A stretch of DNA of 64,000 nt from Heloderma charlesbogerti (taxonomy: Eukaryota > Chordata > Lepidosauria > Squamata > Helodermatidae): NCBI GenBank assembly GCA_026122225.1, contig JANEZZ010000463.1, forward strand, positions 930,001 to 994,000, given 5' to 3'. This document shows positions 9,654-23,486 of this stretch, in pieces. Position 1 is the stretch's first letter; the number at the start of each line of letters is the position of its first letter. Made by a program: the position numbers and the translations under genes. The notes under the pieces are model-generated. The model was not told the DNA's origin. It was given only the letters and a program-made list of their open reading frames with translations, and searched no databases.

Positions 9654-12169
9654 GTAAGAGGCTTCATCTGCCAGTGAATCAATTTTGCCTACTGTACATA
9701 TTTACAGTGCATTCCAGTGGTTCCTAACCTGTGTCAGGTGCAGTTTGCTTTCACACATTTTTCACAGTACACTTCGAGTTGAGCTTTGTGATCAGCAAAA
9801 GCATGTGGAATAGCTAACCTCATCTTCTCTCTGACATGCAGAGAATTTTTTAATGAGAATGCAATCATGCAGTGCTCTACCCACAGTCAACTAAAGTGGT
9901 ACCATCCAGCGACAACTGCTCCACATGATTCTTCTGATTTGTGCATTTGGGTTCTTATCTACATTTCAGCCACTGCCTGTTTTGATGAAGACAGATTTTT
10001 TGCTGGGATTGCTGGATTGGTAGGTCTGTTTTTCACATAGCAGGTGAGCTTGCTTTGCCTCTCACCCTTGTTCCAAACAATATCTACATTTTGGAGGTAT
10101 GGCCAGCATCCTAATCAAGGTTCAGTATTCAGGTTTGGAACCATTAGGCTGTGCTTTCTCTTGCATTTGCATGTGTACACTTTTGCATTTGCAGTGTTAC
10201 GTTTTTACATGCATAATATTGTTTTCTTGATCATCTAAATTCCTTCTGTAAATTATCTCCTCTCTTCTTCTCATCCTTTCCCCATCCAGATTTCCTCCAG
10301 TGTTGCTTGTCAAAAGGGATCAAATAACTGCTTCTTTTATGTGTATATATCTAAATCTATCTAGATCTACGAATAAATTATAAATTTGAGGGCCATCCTT
10401 ACGTGACCAAATGCTTTGCTTATTTAGTAGTCCTATCCAAAAGCAAGCCATCTCCACTGTGTATTTAGTTGTCTTGGCAACCTCTTTTTCAGTAGAAATC
10501 TGGCATTTCCGTTATCAAGAAATGAACCTGACAAGCTAGTGAGTATCCCAGTAGTAATTAACACATAATAAAGCACACAGCAACTGTAATCAACAAAGTA
10601 ACTTGTAGGCAGGGGGAAATACCTCTTAAAAGCAATTAATTAACTTGCAGAGAGCAAGAGCATGGAGATTACTACTCATAGTTTTAAAAACAGGGAAGAG
10701 ATATAAAAAGCAGTGCAGGTTGCAATTAGGACCACTCCCACTTTAGAGCCTCCTTGGAAGGTAATGCTTCCAAATAGCACTGCTGACAAAGGAAAAAGCA
10801 AAAATGTTTCTGGGGATTTCTAAATGAGTGCCACTGCACAGAAACAATTAAAAAATACGTTTCAGACCTGAAAAATAGGTTTTGGCATCCAGCAGAAGCC
10901 CTTTAACTTATCAGGCCTGTTTGTTTATTTTGAAGTCTGCTAGCTGAATTCTTCAGGTGCGGCTTACCTGACCTGTGGCTGCCAAATTCCAAATGAAAAT
11001 TCTGCCAACTGCCAACAAACAAATAGGGATAAATCAACCAGGCCTATCCAATTCTCACTTGAAGACATGCATGCCAATTTCTGCAGTATATTGCTATACT
11101 GGTTGTGTGTATTGTGTCTCAAAACGCAGGAGTAGGTCCCTTACTCCAGAGCCCTGTGTGTGCTCCAGTTTATTGGTGGAGCTCCCTTGCTCACTGAGAT
11201 GCCCTTTTCATGTCTGTGGAGGGGGCAGCTTTGCATCTGAAAAACTACCCCCTTCTGAAGTGATTGTCCCCCTCTGTCTTCATTGGCAGTGGGCTGCAGG
11301 CAATGGCTAGGCCTTGATAAGCTAGATCCAGGCTTGGCACATCAATAATAATTTTGGAAGCTGGATTTATAGACTTAGATGCCTAAGTGACAACTGGAAA
11401 AATAATTCCGTTGGGCCTAATTATGCACAGACTGAATTGGTAGGGTTGGACCTCCTTTATATATGTCAATATCTTTCTGTGATTTAAGGAATCATGCATT
11501 TTGCTTTCTTGTAGAATTCGTTGCTGGTTTCAGCAGGAAGATGCCTTGCCAAAGGGAGGTTTCACTATTCCCACTGTTAGTGCAACAAACATTAAAGTGT
11601 ATTTCTGGAGCCGTTAAATGCACCATTTTGCTTATCTGGATCTTGGTGTCCAACAGAAAGAGCACACATTAGAAAATGTTGCATCACTCTATCCAGCGAT
11701 TTTCTGTTGTCAAAAGAGGAAATGAATACAGCTAAAGAAACTATTTGCATTGTAAATAGGTAGGGAGACTTAGAGCTGTAGGAAGATAAATAAAATTTAT
11801 TCAGAGGAATCGTATGGTACAGTCCTCCTAGGACTCTACCACTTTCAAACACAGGTGGGAGATCACATAACTGAATGCTTTCCCCTGTCAAAGACCTCCC
11901 CACATAGTTTCTAAGTTAAAGTTGGGCTAGAGCTCTTCTCCCTGATATGCTAGCTTTCCTCATGCAGGGAGTCATTAGCATTGGATAGTATTCACTCATT
12001 TGACATCCGCTCCCTTTCTAATGTGCATTTGGAAGTGTTATGGGGCTGTACCACATCATTCTTCTCAGTATGTAGATCTGCCCTGATGCAAATCAGAGAG
12101 AGCATTTTCATGTGTCAGAGCCTGATAGAAAGAGTAGGAGAGGATCTATGGGGCTGCCAATGGGGAAAC

Positions 12170-12525
12170 AAAGGAGGATCTGTCATCTCTTTGTTAGTAG
12201 TGCCTGTTACACTTTCTCCTGCCAAATTGTACTGCTCTTCTAGGCAACAGGGAGAAGGCCTTTACAGTGATATTGCCTGTCTGTGGAATATTCTTCACAG
12301 GCAAATTCATGAGACACCAACGTTAACAGCTTTTAAATGACGTAAATACCTTTTTATTTTCTGACTTTTCCGCCCCAGAGAATCTATGGTTCTGCTGCTT
12401 TTATCTAACACTGATCTAATTTCCATTGGATTTGTTCTTTTTAAATTGTTTTAACTAGACTGACTTTGGATCATGTAAATAGAAAATAGCACTGAAATAT
12501 TTTGAATAAATAAATAAAGTGTATG
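12170..12525 (+). mobile_element. L2-type LINE 3' end
   Basis: A decayed frame around GCCTGTCTGTGGAATATTCTT corresponds to the 'CLWNILP' region of L2-like ORFs. It is followed by a T-rich 3' UTR and a run of AATAAATAAATAAAG at about 12500-12519, where L2 tails usually end. Confidence 0.6.
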
Positions 12526-12677
12526 CAAATGTTTCACCGATCTAATCAAACAAATAAACAACAAAGAAAAATAGCATGTCAGGAGGAGGACTAGGTTAGA
12601 ACCTTCTCCTTAGAGGTTAGTTTTATATGTGCAAGGAATCGTTTTAGATGAAGGAGCTTTCAGACCTGTGATTCACT

Positions 12678-12701
12678 CCACCCCACCCCACCCCACCCCA
12701 C
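12678..12701 (+). repeat. (CCCCA)n simple repeat
   Basis: Nearly five uninterrupted copies of the 5-bp unit CCCCA. Confidence 0.95.
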
Positions 12702-13986
12702 AGCTTGAAGTGGCACAGTCCAGGAAAAATTGTACCACTAGATCCTGATGAGTGCACAAACCAGCTTGAGTGCTTCGTTAGTCCCCAGTTCTGAAGTAAT
12801 TTGATAGCAGTAGATTTACCACTATGAATGTGTATTTATAGCTTCTGTAATAGTGCTTGGTACAGGAGCAAAGCTGTACATTGTTTGGTGTGGGGCAGAA
12901 TCATTGCACCTGTGAACTCTTTGTGAGATATTCTGAAAGCTGGGGAAGACGATAGTGAACATTTTCAGTTCACCTAATTATGCATGGAATTTTTCCATAC
13001 ACCCCTCTTCTCGCCTGGTCCCTGTCCCTCCTTGGCTTGATTTGGCAGAGTGGAATTTCCATGGTTCTGAGGAGAAAAGAAGGTAGATGTTCAGGGAGTT
13101 TGTCCTGGTTAAATCTGGACTCATCTTGAACTTCGGAATTATTCTATTGCCTTGTCATGACCCGCCACTTCATAAACTAGGCCTCAGGAATTTGTTTCTT
13201 TTGTGTTCTCAGGGGCCTTGAATACATGCCTCTCTGTCCATCCATTTCCTTTGCACACTAGCACAACCCATCAGAGTTTGCGGGTGCAGCTTCAGTATAC
13301 ATGATTACATACAAAGGGTACTGAGATACTCATTCTTCCTTGCCTAAATTCAGCTCAGGAATGTTGGGCTCTCTGCAAAATTATTTTACATGATATAGAC
13401 AAAATAAATAAAATAAAACTATTTTTGAAGATTACAGTGGCAGAAAATTGGAGGCGGGTTAATGAGAAAGCACTTTGGTTAAGTGCAAGTCAGCATGAAT
13501 TTATGGAAGGTAAATCACGTCACGCAAATTAGTCCCCCCCCCCGCCTTTTCCTTTCTCCCACTTCTTTCATTCTTTTTGCTAATTAAATAAATATTGATC
13601 TATATAGAAAGGGAAATGCAATCTGGATCCTCCTGTAAGTTTGTGACATAGTTTCATTAATGTGAGACATTTCCTCTGTCCTTAAATTATTCACTTCCAC
13701 CCACCCACCAAGACTACTCCTAAGTAGGAAGGAATCCTTAGACACCAATTAACATTTATTTAGTGCCAGCATGGCGCTCACTGCTGCATAGAAGTGTCAA
13801 AGTGATACAATCCCTGCCCTTAACTTTTGCCATCTACTTTAGAAAGGTAAGATGAGGTTGAGAGATCAGGGATGGGTAGAAGAGATGGAACAGAGGAGAT
13901 TCAGATAACAACTGAGGTACAGTTAAGCTGAGTTCAGGAGAGGAGTTGCTGAAGAAGTGGATCTTTAAAGGAGGAGAGGGCAATGC

Positions 13987-14110
13987 AGGGGTACCCAACG
14001 TGGCACCCATGGGCACCATGGCACCCATGGGCACCATAGCACTCATGGGCACCTCCAGTGGTGCCCATGAAGGGGTCCCCAATGTGGCGCCCATGGTCAC
14101 CTGTAAAACT
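13987..14110 (+). mobile_element. hAT-like repeat start with internal GGCACC/CCATGG array
   Basis: It begins CAGGGGTACCCAACGTGGC. Short tandem and inverted GGCACCATGGCACCCATG-type units follow at 14005-14090, giving a pseudo-frame of repeated M-G-T/A-P residues on both strands. The distal end is not resolved. Confidence 0.4.
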
Positions 14111-14886
14111 TCAAAAAACTTTTTAAAAATTCCATTGTTTTAATACACATACATGGAATTTCATATATTGATAGCAATGAATACATATGAAATGCATACA
14201 ACTTTCTAGCAACTATACATAGACTTCAACAAAAGTAGACCAAATATCCAAATAAGTATTCTATATAGTAATATGGGGCACAAATTTTTGTTCACTGTTT
14301 CAACCCCTAAATAATATCTGATTGAGTTTGGAACGGTCTCAAATTAAAGCTGCCAGTGCCTAGACTTGCAGAAAAATAATCGCGCCCCTAAAAATAAATG
14401 GATGGCTTTGCAATTAAATGTTAAAGTTTATAATAATTTGGGAGAACTTCATCCTGTTGAGGTCCACATTACCTCAGTCTAAACCTGTCCGGAGTTTCCC
14501 CACACCACATTTCGGCAATGGGTGGGGCCAGAGCCAAAGGTGGGTGGAGCCAGAGCAAAAATGGGCAGGGCCAGAACAAAATGGATGATGCTACAGAAGT
14601 GACTCTTATTTTTGTCTAATGCGCAACGGGGGGGGGGGAATGCAATGCCTGGATCCTGGATACATTGTGCATTTTCATCCAGGCATTCTCCTTCCACAAC
14701 ATGTGTGAGCCCCCCTTTGTAGTTTGAAAGAATCAATACTTGTAGTTAGAGTAAATAATATTGGTAACCTGGAGTGGGGCCGGTGAAGGAGTATGGCCTT
14801 GGAAGATCCTGGAGGTCTGGATTGGGAGGCCTGGAGGTCCACATTTGGCCCACAGACCAGAGGTTCAGCATTCTTAGCTCTACTGC

Positions 14887-15190
14887 CAGGGGTGTTGAAC
14901 CTCTTTCAGCCCAAGTGTCAAATTCCATTTTGGAGAAGCTTTGGGGGGGCTGTATTCCAGTGGTGGTTGGAGCCAAAGGCAAAGGGGAGGGCCCAAAAGA
15001 CCGAAAATACCAGCCAGTTGTAACTTAAAACTCTTAACTGCCACTCACTAAGCCTTAGGAGAAGCATTTCAACCTTTTAGCATGGGGAAGAAACTTCACA
15101 AAAGCCAGGAAACCACCAAACAATCAGTGATTGGGGGAAAGGGGAAGTGGCCATCTGCGGAACCCTGAAGGGCCAGATTGGGACTAAATC
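14887..15190 (+). mobile_element. CAGGGGTG-ended hAT-type MITE, partial
   Basis: The start CAGGGGTGTTGAACCTC matches the fragment at 7449. The later part (cattttggagaagc, agccaggaaaccacc, agggccagattggg) matches the text near 23310-23430, so several copies of this family exist here. The right terminus is unclear. Confidence 0.5.
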
Positions 15191-15493
15191 ATAATTTACA
15201 CACATTTTTCGCAATGGGTACAGTCTGTTTCCAGATGGCGTCTATATGCCACCTGTTCAAATATTGAAAGTATTGTAAGGTCCTGTCCATTATATATATG
15301 CATTATAGGAGGTGTTTATCCTTCCAGTGTTACAATACCAGTCTTTTAGCTGTGAAAAGGGTACAGAAAATCCATTTATGCTGACCATTTGTTAATTTTT
15401 ATAAGGCAGGTAATTAATTTAAAAGAGTGTGTGCATCAGTGAATATTAAAGACTGTTCCAGTACAAAATTTCTCTGTGTAATAACCTAATAGA

Positions 15494-16760
15494 ATCATAG
15501 AATAGTAGGGTTGGAAGGGGCCTACAAGACCATCGAGTCCAACCCCCTGCTCAATGCAGGAATCCTAGCCAGAGCATTACTGACAGATGGCTGTCCAGGC
15601 TCATCTTGAACGCCTCCAGTGTGGGGGAGCCCACTACCACCCTAGGTAATTGGTTCCATTGTCGTATTGCTCTAACAGTCAGGAAGCTTTTCCTGATGTT
15701 CAGCTGGAATCTGGTTTCCTGTAACTTGAGCCTATTATTCCGTGTCCTGCACTTTGGGATGATCGAGAATTGATCCTGGCCTTCCTCTTTGTGACAACCT
15801 TTCAGGTACTTGAAGAGTGCTATCATATCTCCCCTCAGTCTTCTCTTCTCAAGGCTAAACATGCCCAGTTCTTTCAGTCTCTCTTCATAGGGTTTTGTTT
15901 CCAGTCCCCTGATCATCTTTGTTGCCCTCCTCTGAACCCTCTCCAGCTTGTCTGCATCCTTCTTAAAGTGTGGTGCCCAGACCTGGACACAGTACTCCAG
16001 ATGAGGCCTAACCAGTGCTGAGTAGAAGGAAAGAGTACTTCCCGGGATTTGGAAGCTGTGCTTCTATTAATGCAGTCCAAAATAGCATTTGCCTTTTTTG
16101 CAGCCACATCACATTGTTGGCTCATTTTCAGCTTGTGATAGACAACAATTCCAAGATCCTTCTCGCTTGTAGTGTTATTGAGCCACGTATCCCCCATCTT
16201 GTAACTGTGTATTTGGTTTCTTTTTCCTAGGTGCAGAACTTGGCATTTATCCCTATTAAATGTAATTCTGTTGTTTTCTGCCCAGCGCTCCAGTCTGTCA
16301 AGATCACTAAATTTTGTTTCTGTCTTCCAAAGTATTAGGTATCCTGCCCAATTTTGTGTCATCTGCAAATCTGATCAGCATTCCCTGCACCTCCTCCTCC
16401 AAGTCATTAATAAAAATGTTGAAGATCACAGGGCCCAAGACTGAGCCCTGTAGTACCCCACTCATTACCTCTCCCCAGTTTGAGAAGGTCCCATTGATAA
16501 GCACTCTTTGAGTCCGATTCTGTAGCCAACTGTGGATCCACTGGATCGTTGTTTCATCTATCCCACTTGAGCTAGTTTGCTTATCAGGATATCATGGGAC
16601 ACTTTGTCGAAAGCTTTGCTGAAGTCAAGGTATATCATGTCCACAGCATTCCCACAGTTACTTGATAAAAAAATGAGATCAGATTTGTCTGGTAGGATTT
16701 GTTCTTGACGAATCCATCATCATCAATGTTCTTGGCTTCGAGTAATCACTGCATTGTTTT
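15494..16760 (-). mobile_element. CR1 LINE 3' half, 5' truncated (antisense to SEMA5B)
   Basis: Read on the - strand this is the reverse transcriptase and C-terminal part of a CR1 element, then its 3' UTR ending in the CR1 octamer-type tail (ATAGAATCATAGAATAG at the + strand left end). Visible pieces on the - strand are SGVLQGSVLGPVIFNIFIND, RFADDTKLG (the catalytic-site equivalent, FADD form), [30 protein letters not shown] and [14 protein letters not shown]. The frame is broken into at least three segments (15551-15916, 15913-16368, 16307-16504), so it is a dead copy. It parallels the + strand CR1 at 51294-52885. Confidence 0.92.
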
Positions 16761-16765
16761 CAAGC

Positions 16766-17030
16766 TTACAGATGGCTTACCTCCTCCCCCCAAAAAGCAA
16801 CTATTGGACATTGCCAGACCATATGTTTTAAAGAAGCCTTAGCTGTATTGCATCGCCAGCACTTAGCTGAATTAGACAATCCCTTATTAGAGAGATGTTG
16901 TGGTGTCCCATAGACACGAAACAAACGTTTTTGCTGAATAATATGCAGCCTAAGATCCATAGACGCGACAGGTAGATGCCACAGAGGAGATCCAGTGATT
17001 AGGCATTTTGTAGTGGTGCCCACAGTAGTT
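16766..17030 (-). mobile_element. L1 LINE ORF2 C-terminal remnant
   Basis: The - strand frame 16766-17023 contains KCWRCNTAKASLKHMVWQCP and then FWGEEV. This resembles the C-terminal zinc-knuckle-like segment of L1 ORF2 (CWRC...H..W.CP...FW), preceded by a RVYGTPQHLSNKGL stretch in the matching place. No other L1 part is recognisable. It abuts the CR1 fragment. Confidence 0.7.
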
Positions 17031-19538
17031 TCTCAAATTCCTGAATGTGCCTATGGATCCAGAAAGGTTGGGCACTCCTGGGGTAATGACTTTATTGATA
17101 GAAAAAGGGATGCTGTTCTAGCCAGGAGGAGCAGCATCATAGAAGCTATGAAGATGGAGAGACACTGGGCTACTAGCAGAGGAGATTGTGTAGAGTATTA
17201 GAGTGAGAAGGTGATTAGAAAGAGACGACACAGACCCTACCTACGGTACAAACTTCTGTTCGTTTTGGACCTGTCATAGCTTTTGCCAGAGATCTTTGGA
17301 ATGGTAGTTTGTTAAGTATCCCAACTTCCCACCACTACCACAAAACTACAGTTCCCAGGGTTCAGTGGGAAGAGGGACTGTTAGAGTGTGCAGTATGGCT
17401 GTGCCCAGGTGTTGGGCTCAGGGAGATTTAGTTGTGGGCTAGAAACTTGGAGCCAGTGAAAAGATATTCGGAGGAGGTGGCACAACTACAATAAAAGGAA
17501 GGGGAAGCACTTTTAGCAGACATCCTGGACTGGCAGAATAAAGGAAATATGGGAAGAGGGAAAACCAGCAAAGTTAACTTAATCAAGGTAATTGTTCTAC
17601 CTTAATTGACTCATCTTCTGAATATCAAGGAGGGAAAGGTGAATAGGTGAAATAAGTGGGTTTTCTCATGAATAGGTGATTGTAGGCTTGGTGTTGTGGG
17701 CAACATTGAAAAGGCCTATTAGGAAATTGGTGTCTCTCAATAACAATCTGTTACATGGACAGCTAAAGCATTAGTTCCACCACATTTGCGGTGTCCAGTT
17801 TAGGTCACTTGAGCTTTAAAAAGGCACATATGAACTTGAGATTTTGCAAAGCAGGGCATCTGCTGTAATTAACGAAGTAGAGTACATTCACTTTATCTGG
17901 AGACATGGTCAATGTGGTCATTATTTGAAGGACACTGCCGAAGAATGTGACTGAATTATTTATGCCTAAAGCTTACCTAAAAAAAAAAAAAAATCACAAC
18001 TGCGCTCGGGATATTTTAAAAAATCAAAACCCATAAGTAGTAACCATATTACACCCAAATATTATCCCTCTCATCCACCATTTCCCTCTGATAACATAAC
18101 TTGTAAATCAGGCACAAAAGAAGAAAGAGAAAATAAAAGATGGAAGGAAGCGCAGATCAGCAAATCTAAAAAATAGGCAGATCACAACTAAGAATTTTGA
18201 TCTGAGTTATTGTGCTAATATGATAACCTGACAGTGTGTGAGGTTGACATTTGGGTGTATCCTTATGTATCTTTACTAAGAGGTGGTGGTATGGAGTGAA
18301 GAAGAAGTTCAACTATATTGCAGTATGCTAATTTAATGTCCATCCAGGCAGCAGTGCTTTAGAAAATGTGAATTCTTCTTCTTCGTGTCTCTTACTCCAT
18401 TACACTTAACATAAAAGGTTAACTGCAGAATTTAACTTAGTCTTGCTTTTTAAAAGGTATTTTAACATGTTAGTCAATGTGAGGATGTATTGGAGGGTTG
18501 CACACAGTTTGCATATTGGCCTAAAGTCATCTGTGCTTTGATCTATCCACACATGAACTCTATGAACCTCTTTCCAGGTCCCCTGCATCACCCAAAGAAG
18601 CTACCCCTAAATGTCAGGGAACCTTCAAAAGCGCCATGTGACACAGCATGTGGGGCTGTATGTCTCTGGATCACAGTTGTAGTCTGTGAAGATGCAGAGA
18701 TTTCCAAAACCACCGCTATTACTATTTTTTCTCTTGAATTGTCCCTCCTCTGCACCCAGCAGAAAGTTTGATAGTATTGCCTGTGCTTTAACTACAGTAT
18801 ATTTCAGACAAAGCAAGGTTTAATTACAAGGAGGTGGTACCTGCGTGAGGGCGATTTGGACATTCAAGTTCATAGGAATACTAATGCAGATGAGATGCAA
18901 ATGCTGTTGAAGGCAGTGACCCATCAATCTTTTCACTGATGATAGCATGCCAGGACATTGATGATTAGGGATTAGGGGAAGAAAAAAAGGCCTCATCCTA
19001 GATTCTGTCCCTCCTGCTCCCCACCGCCTTCCCCTTGGTCTGGGTTCTCTCCTCAGATCTTTTGGCCAAGGTAGGGAGATAATTTTTCAAGTCAAGTTGT
19101 TTAATCAGCTATTCATGTTTCATAAATTAGCCAGTTTCCACAGTGCTTTGACAGTGTCGTGTTATGTTCAGCACGAATGCATATTGTAATACAAGATGTT
19201 TACATCACGCATTATGACAGAGCTCCTTACACCATCACCAGCTCAGCCAGGTTTTTTGGACTGTAGCGACACATGCTATTAAAGCGCACGCACCTGCTGT
19301 TATTTAGCCACCGCTGTAAAATGTGAGAGTTCAAAAAGGCCCGTACCCACAAGCAAGAGTTGTATCTGCTGATAATTGTGACTGCAATAATTGTATTTTC
19401 TGCCTTTCCAGTATATTTGGCTGATCATGGTACTCAGCGATGCCAGACAGCTGAATGGAAGCAACACCCCTAAGCGGCCGAGAGAATAAAACATGTGCGA
19501 GGAAAATCCTGTATCTAGTTTTGTGAGTCAGCCAGTGG

Positions 19539-19722
19539 ATGTAGAACCCAGGAAGCTGCCTGATGCTGACTCAGACCCTTGGCCCATGTAACCCAGTATT
19601 GTCAACACTGACTGGCAGCGGCTCTCCAGGGATTCAGGCGGGAGTTTTCCCAGCCCTACCTGGATCGAAGCTGGGACCTTCTGCGTGCAAAGCAGGTGCT
19701 CTACCACTGAGCTATGGTGGTA
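19539..19722 (-). mobile_element. tRNA-derived SINE
   Basis: On the - strand it starts with a tRNA-like head: an A box in ATAGCTCAGTGGTAGAGC, then TTTGCACGCAGAAGGTCC and a B box near GCTTCGATCC. A tRNA-unrelated body follows, ending near GTCTGAGTCAGCATCAGGCA. The + strand pseudo-frame here is not a gene. The same family occurs at 48283-48690. Confidence 0.8.
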
Positions 19723-19936
19723 GCTCACATTCCCATACTTATGACTCGCTTAGAGTTGAAAATAATTGGCAGGCATCATGCTGTTGGAATGTGCCTTAGC
19801 CATATTTGGATTATCCAGTACAAGAACTTTCTCACACAACACATAATGAATTTACATAACTTGATAGTGATGACTGCTAAGGGTTAAGCACTGGATAGGT
19901 CACTGGAAAAAAATCACACCTATGCATCAAAGGGGC

Positions 19937-20064
19937 CTTCCCCAAGCTGGTGCCCATCAGATATTTTGGAGTGCAGCTCCCAGAATTCTTAGCCAGTAGA
20001 CATGCTGGCTGGGACTGCTGGGAGTTGAAGTCCAAAACATCTGGAGGGCACCAGGCTGGGGAAG
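19937..20064. mobile_element. Palindromic MITE (CTTCCCCAA...TTGGGGAAG type)
   Basis: Inverted-repeat element of about 128 bp. The left arm is CTTCCCCAAGCTGGTGCCC and the right arm ends GGGCACCAGGCTGGGGAAG, with internal CAGCTCCCAGAATTC against CTGGGAGTTGAAGTCC. Related copies are at 20176, 29630, 38419 and 55600. Confidence 0.75.
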
Positions 20065-20175
20065 ACTGCAGCAAATGAATGCATGTAAATAAAACTGCAG
20101 CACTGGAATTGCAGAGTATATTTACAGAACCACATAGGAAGTGTAAACAAAAGATGAATCACTCTTTAGCATAGC

Positions 20176-20282
20176 CTTCTCCAAGCTGGTGCCCTGTTTG
20201 GGACTTCAACTCTGATGATCCCCAACCAGCATGAGCAATAGTCAGGAATGCTGGGAGTTCTGAGGGCACCAGCTTGGGTAAG
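20176..20282. mobile_element. Palindromic MITE, second copy
   Basis: The arms CTTCTCCAAGCTGGTGCCC and GGGCACCAGCTTGGGTAAG pair across about 107 bp. It is more decayed internally than the copy 110 bp to its left. Confidence 0.7.
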
Positions 20283-22840
20283 CCTGCTCTAGCACTATAA
20301 AGGAATCAACCAACATGGCTCAAAGCTCAGACACAGGTCCCAAGCTGTTCAAGTTAGAGGCAATTCAAGGCAGAGACTTGTCCTTTCCATTGCTTGCCTG
20401 TGCTGTGTGTGTAAGGATGAGCAAAACTCAGGCTTGTGACCTTCAGCCATAGGAAAATGTTAGGCCACAACTCTTAGGCATAGGAGGAATGTCTCCAGCT
20501 CCACAACAGAGCCTTCTTCCTGTCAACAGCGAGAGGCCTAGCTGCATCAGTCTGGCACACTCCCCTTGGCAGGAGGGCACCAGCTGTTCAACTGACATTG
20601 AGATTTGTGTGGCAAAATATCAATGCTGGGGACTGGGGAACAGAAACTCTGCTTCCCCCCCCCCCCGAAGAAGAAGAATTTCAGATGAAATGGCAACCTT
20701 AGAAAAAATTGGTGCACCTTCCAGCTGTGAAATGAGAAATAAAAGTAGAAAGGGGATGTGATATTCCAAAGCATTGCCTGACTTCTTAACATCTTATTCC
20801 CTTGTGGATTGTCATTTTTACCGCTACTGAAAACAACACCTTTTTTTCTTTTCCTTTGTGTGTGTGTGCTCGTGTGCAAGAGAAGATAGCAAAACAGACT
20901 TCCAACCACTTCCCATTCCCAGGAGAAGAGTGTGACTGGGCCAGACATGTGCTTGTAGATTTATTTATTTTTTTGCCCTTCTGTCTCTTGGAAAATGCAA
21001 GATGGCATCTCCTGTCTTTTAATTTGATAGGGTGCTCTTTCCATTTTTACTGGCTTCCTTCTTTCCACACCCTTTATCCCCATGTGTGGCATGGCAGAAG
21101 CACTGATATCGCTGCAGTAAGAGCTTCCCTTCTGTCCAAGTGACCCTTCTGGTGTGCATCATTGGAGCCTGCAACAATGATCTGTATACAGTTCAGCCAT
21201 CAGTCAAAAGCTGATGAATTGCAGCAGTCTGGAAAGTTAGCAACCATTTCTCGTTAACACCCTCTTTGCACCGGGTGGCTTTAAGCAACCATTAGCAAGC
21301 CATTCTCCCACACACACACCCCGCCAGAATACACACCCCACCCTGAGCCAAACCAGACTGAAATACACATTTTGTTATTGATGAATTCCAGGTATAACAA
21401 AGGCTTTTTTCCACCTTCAACGAAGTGGCATGTAAGACTGTTTACTGCTTGAGTGGCAAAGCACATGTTTTCAGTGGGTAGAATCTGATATTAAAAGGAA
21501 CACTGTGGATAGGGGGTTTTAAGAAGTGGGTGGGGGAAGGAAGCAGCATTCGCTTTATTGTATTGTCACTTCAAGGGGTTCTCAATTTACATAATGCCTA
21601 CTAGGAAGGGAATGCAAGAAGGCTTACTGAGGAGGAACAAAAAGGATTTAGCAGTACAGCTTAGTCAAAAGCGATTAGTGTCTTCCCCTGACCCTCTTTA
21701 AGTCATTGGGCCGAATCAAATTGAGCAGTCAGCCATGCTAGGGAGGTGTGGCTCTCATGCAGGGAAGATTACACCGGCAGTGCAATGATGCATCTCACAG
21801 AGGTGTCATTACCTTATGGCGGCGGCGGCATCCCAGGCGGGCTTGTCACATGTGTCTTGTTTAGGATCAGCAGATGATGCCACTTAAGGGTTTGAATGTT
21901 TGTCTCTGTCACATTTTATGTGGAATATTAGCAGCCGTTCACTCTATCAGCATCTTTGATAGCTGCTGTGCTTTTAAGTAGAGACCATGTGGCCACTGTG
22001 GGGAGGATACAAGCAGAGCATACCTTTGGCTTTTAGCCACTTCTAGTACAGGCCTTTTCATTATTTTATTTTCAGGCTGGATATGGATGGTTTGATAGCC
22101 CCATTATGACATGCACACTGATTTTTCCTGCCCAGTACCATCGTTGTATCTTGTCAAATGGGTTTAGCATGCTTTCAGAATGCTTCAAAACCCTGCATGA
22201 CGTGCTTGACCAGAGATGACAGTGGAACAAAAGAAATGGAAGGTGAACGCTTCAGGCAATGATGGCTCTGTCATACCAGCTTTAAAAATTATTGGGTTGG
22301 ATGTAGTGCAAGCCAGTGAGGTGGTTTGCTAGAACTAGAACGGGGAGGGCTCTTCCTGCTATTACCGTTAGGTGCTAAGGTTCTGAAATAGAGCAGTGGG
22401 GTACCGATGCCAGCATCATACAAGTACATAGTTGCTGACTACATGGTTACCCCGACGTGGCCATAGGCTACTGACATCAATGGGATGACTGTCCACTCAG
22501 CAGCCATGTGTTTGCACAGTGCCCGCTGAAGCACCCCCACTCCTCCATCGCCACCTCCACTACCTAAAGGCAATGGCAGGAAGACCCCCCCTCCCTGCCT
22601 TTTGTCACGCTGTGGTAACTGCTGGTTTTGCCTGTCTGGCATTGCTTGGATTAAAAAGAAAACCGTGAGCAAGAAGAGAAAGAGCTGCAAGAGGTATTTT
22701 GTGAACACTTGCAAAAGAGTTAACATAGTGCTCTAATGGGGAGGTTCTGTAGCAGTCCTCATGCACCTGCTCGTGCAAGAGACTGTACATGCGGAATTTT
22801 ATTTTTGTTTCACTTTTTTCATGCAGCGCTCTAAAGCTGG

Positions 22841-22925
22841 GGTGTGGAATCCCAGGCCTGGAGGCCAAATCTGGCTCAGCTGGGGTCCCAGCCCAGCCTT
22901 CTGGTGTTCCATGGGCATGACTGGT
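22841..22925 (+). mobile_element. Start of a hAT-type MITE interrupted by an L2 tail
   Basis: It begins CTGGGGTGTGGAATCCC. Sequence like the distal part of the copy at 14887-15190 resumes at about 23300-23440 after an L2 3' end, suggesting the LINE inserted into the MITE. The exact breakpoints are not certain. Confidence 0.4.
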
Positions 22926-23300
22926 GGGAACGCAGGAGAGGGCCTTCTTGGTGGCTGCCCCAAGGCTCTGGAACTCCCCTCCCAGGGAGACGAGAGTGGC
23001 ACCCTCCTTGATTTGTTTTTGCAGGCATGTAAACAATTTCTTGTTCTGGCAGGCCTTTGGGGATAGCTAGTCTGGTCCTGTGAGAATAGGATGGATGGAT
23101 ACTATATTCCTTGTCTTTTAACGTTTTGATATTTTATATAATTTTAATATAATTTAATTATATTTGTAACTTGTGTATACTTCTATTTATACTTCTATTT
23201 ATAGGTTTTAATTGTACAAGTTTTAATGTTGTAAAGCTGCCTTGTGTCCCAGTATTGGGAAAAAGGCAGGATGTAAATAAATATAACAACAACAACAACA
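22925..23300 (+). mobile_element. L2-type LINE 3' end with AAC tail
   Basis: The frame text GEGLLGGCPKALELPSQGDES is the decayed L2 C-terminus. A 3' UTR (AAGCTGCCTTGTGTCCC, GGCAGGATGTAAATAAATA) and a short (AAC)n tail at 23285-23300 follow. This is the classical layout of a squamate L2 tail. Confidence 0.7.
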
Positions 23301-23486
23301 TGGCCACTTCTCCTGGCATTTCAACCTTTAACAATGGGGGGAAAACGGCACAAAAGCTGGGAAACCACAAAATGGTTGATGGTCAGGGGGAAGGGAGCAT
23401 GGCTCTGTGGGGGACCCCAGGTGGTCTGGATTCGGCTAGATAAAGATAATAGCACCTGCGCATCTGATGTAATCAGAAATCTGATG

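Noticed and set aside
22605..23036. 143-codon - strand frame, with 22799-23002 (-) and 22761-23066 (+)
   Set aside because: Overlapping frames over a MITE and an L2 3' end; no splice or domain support.
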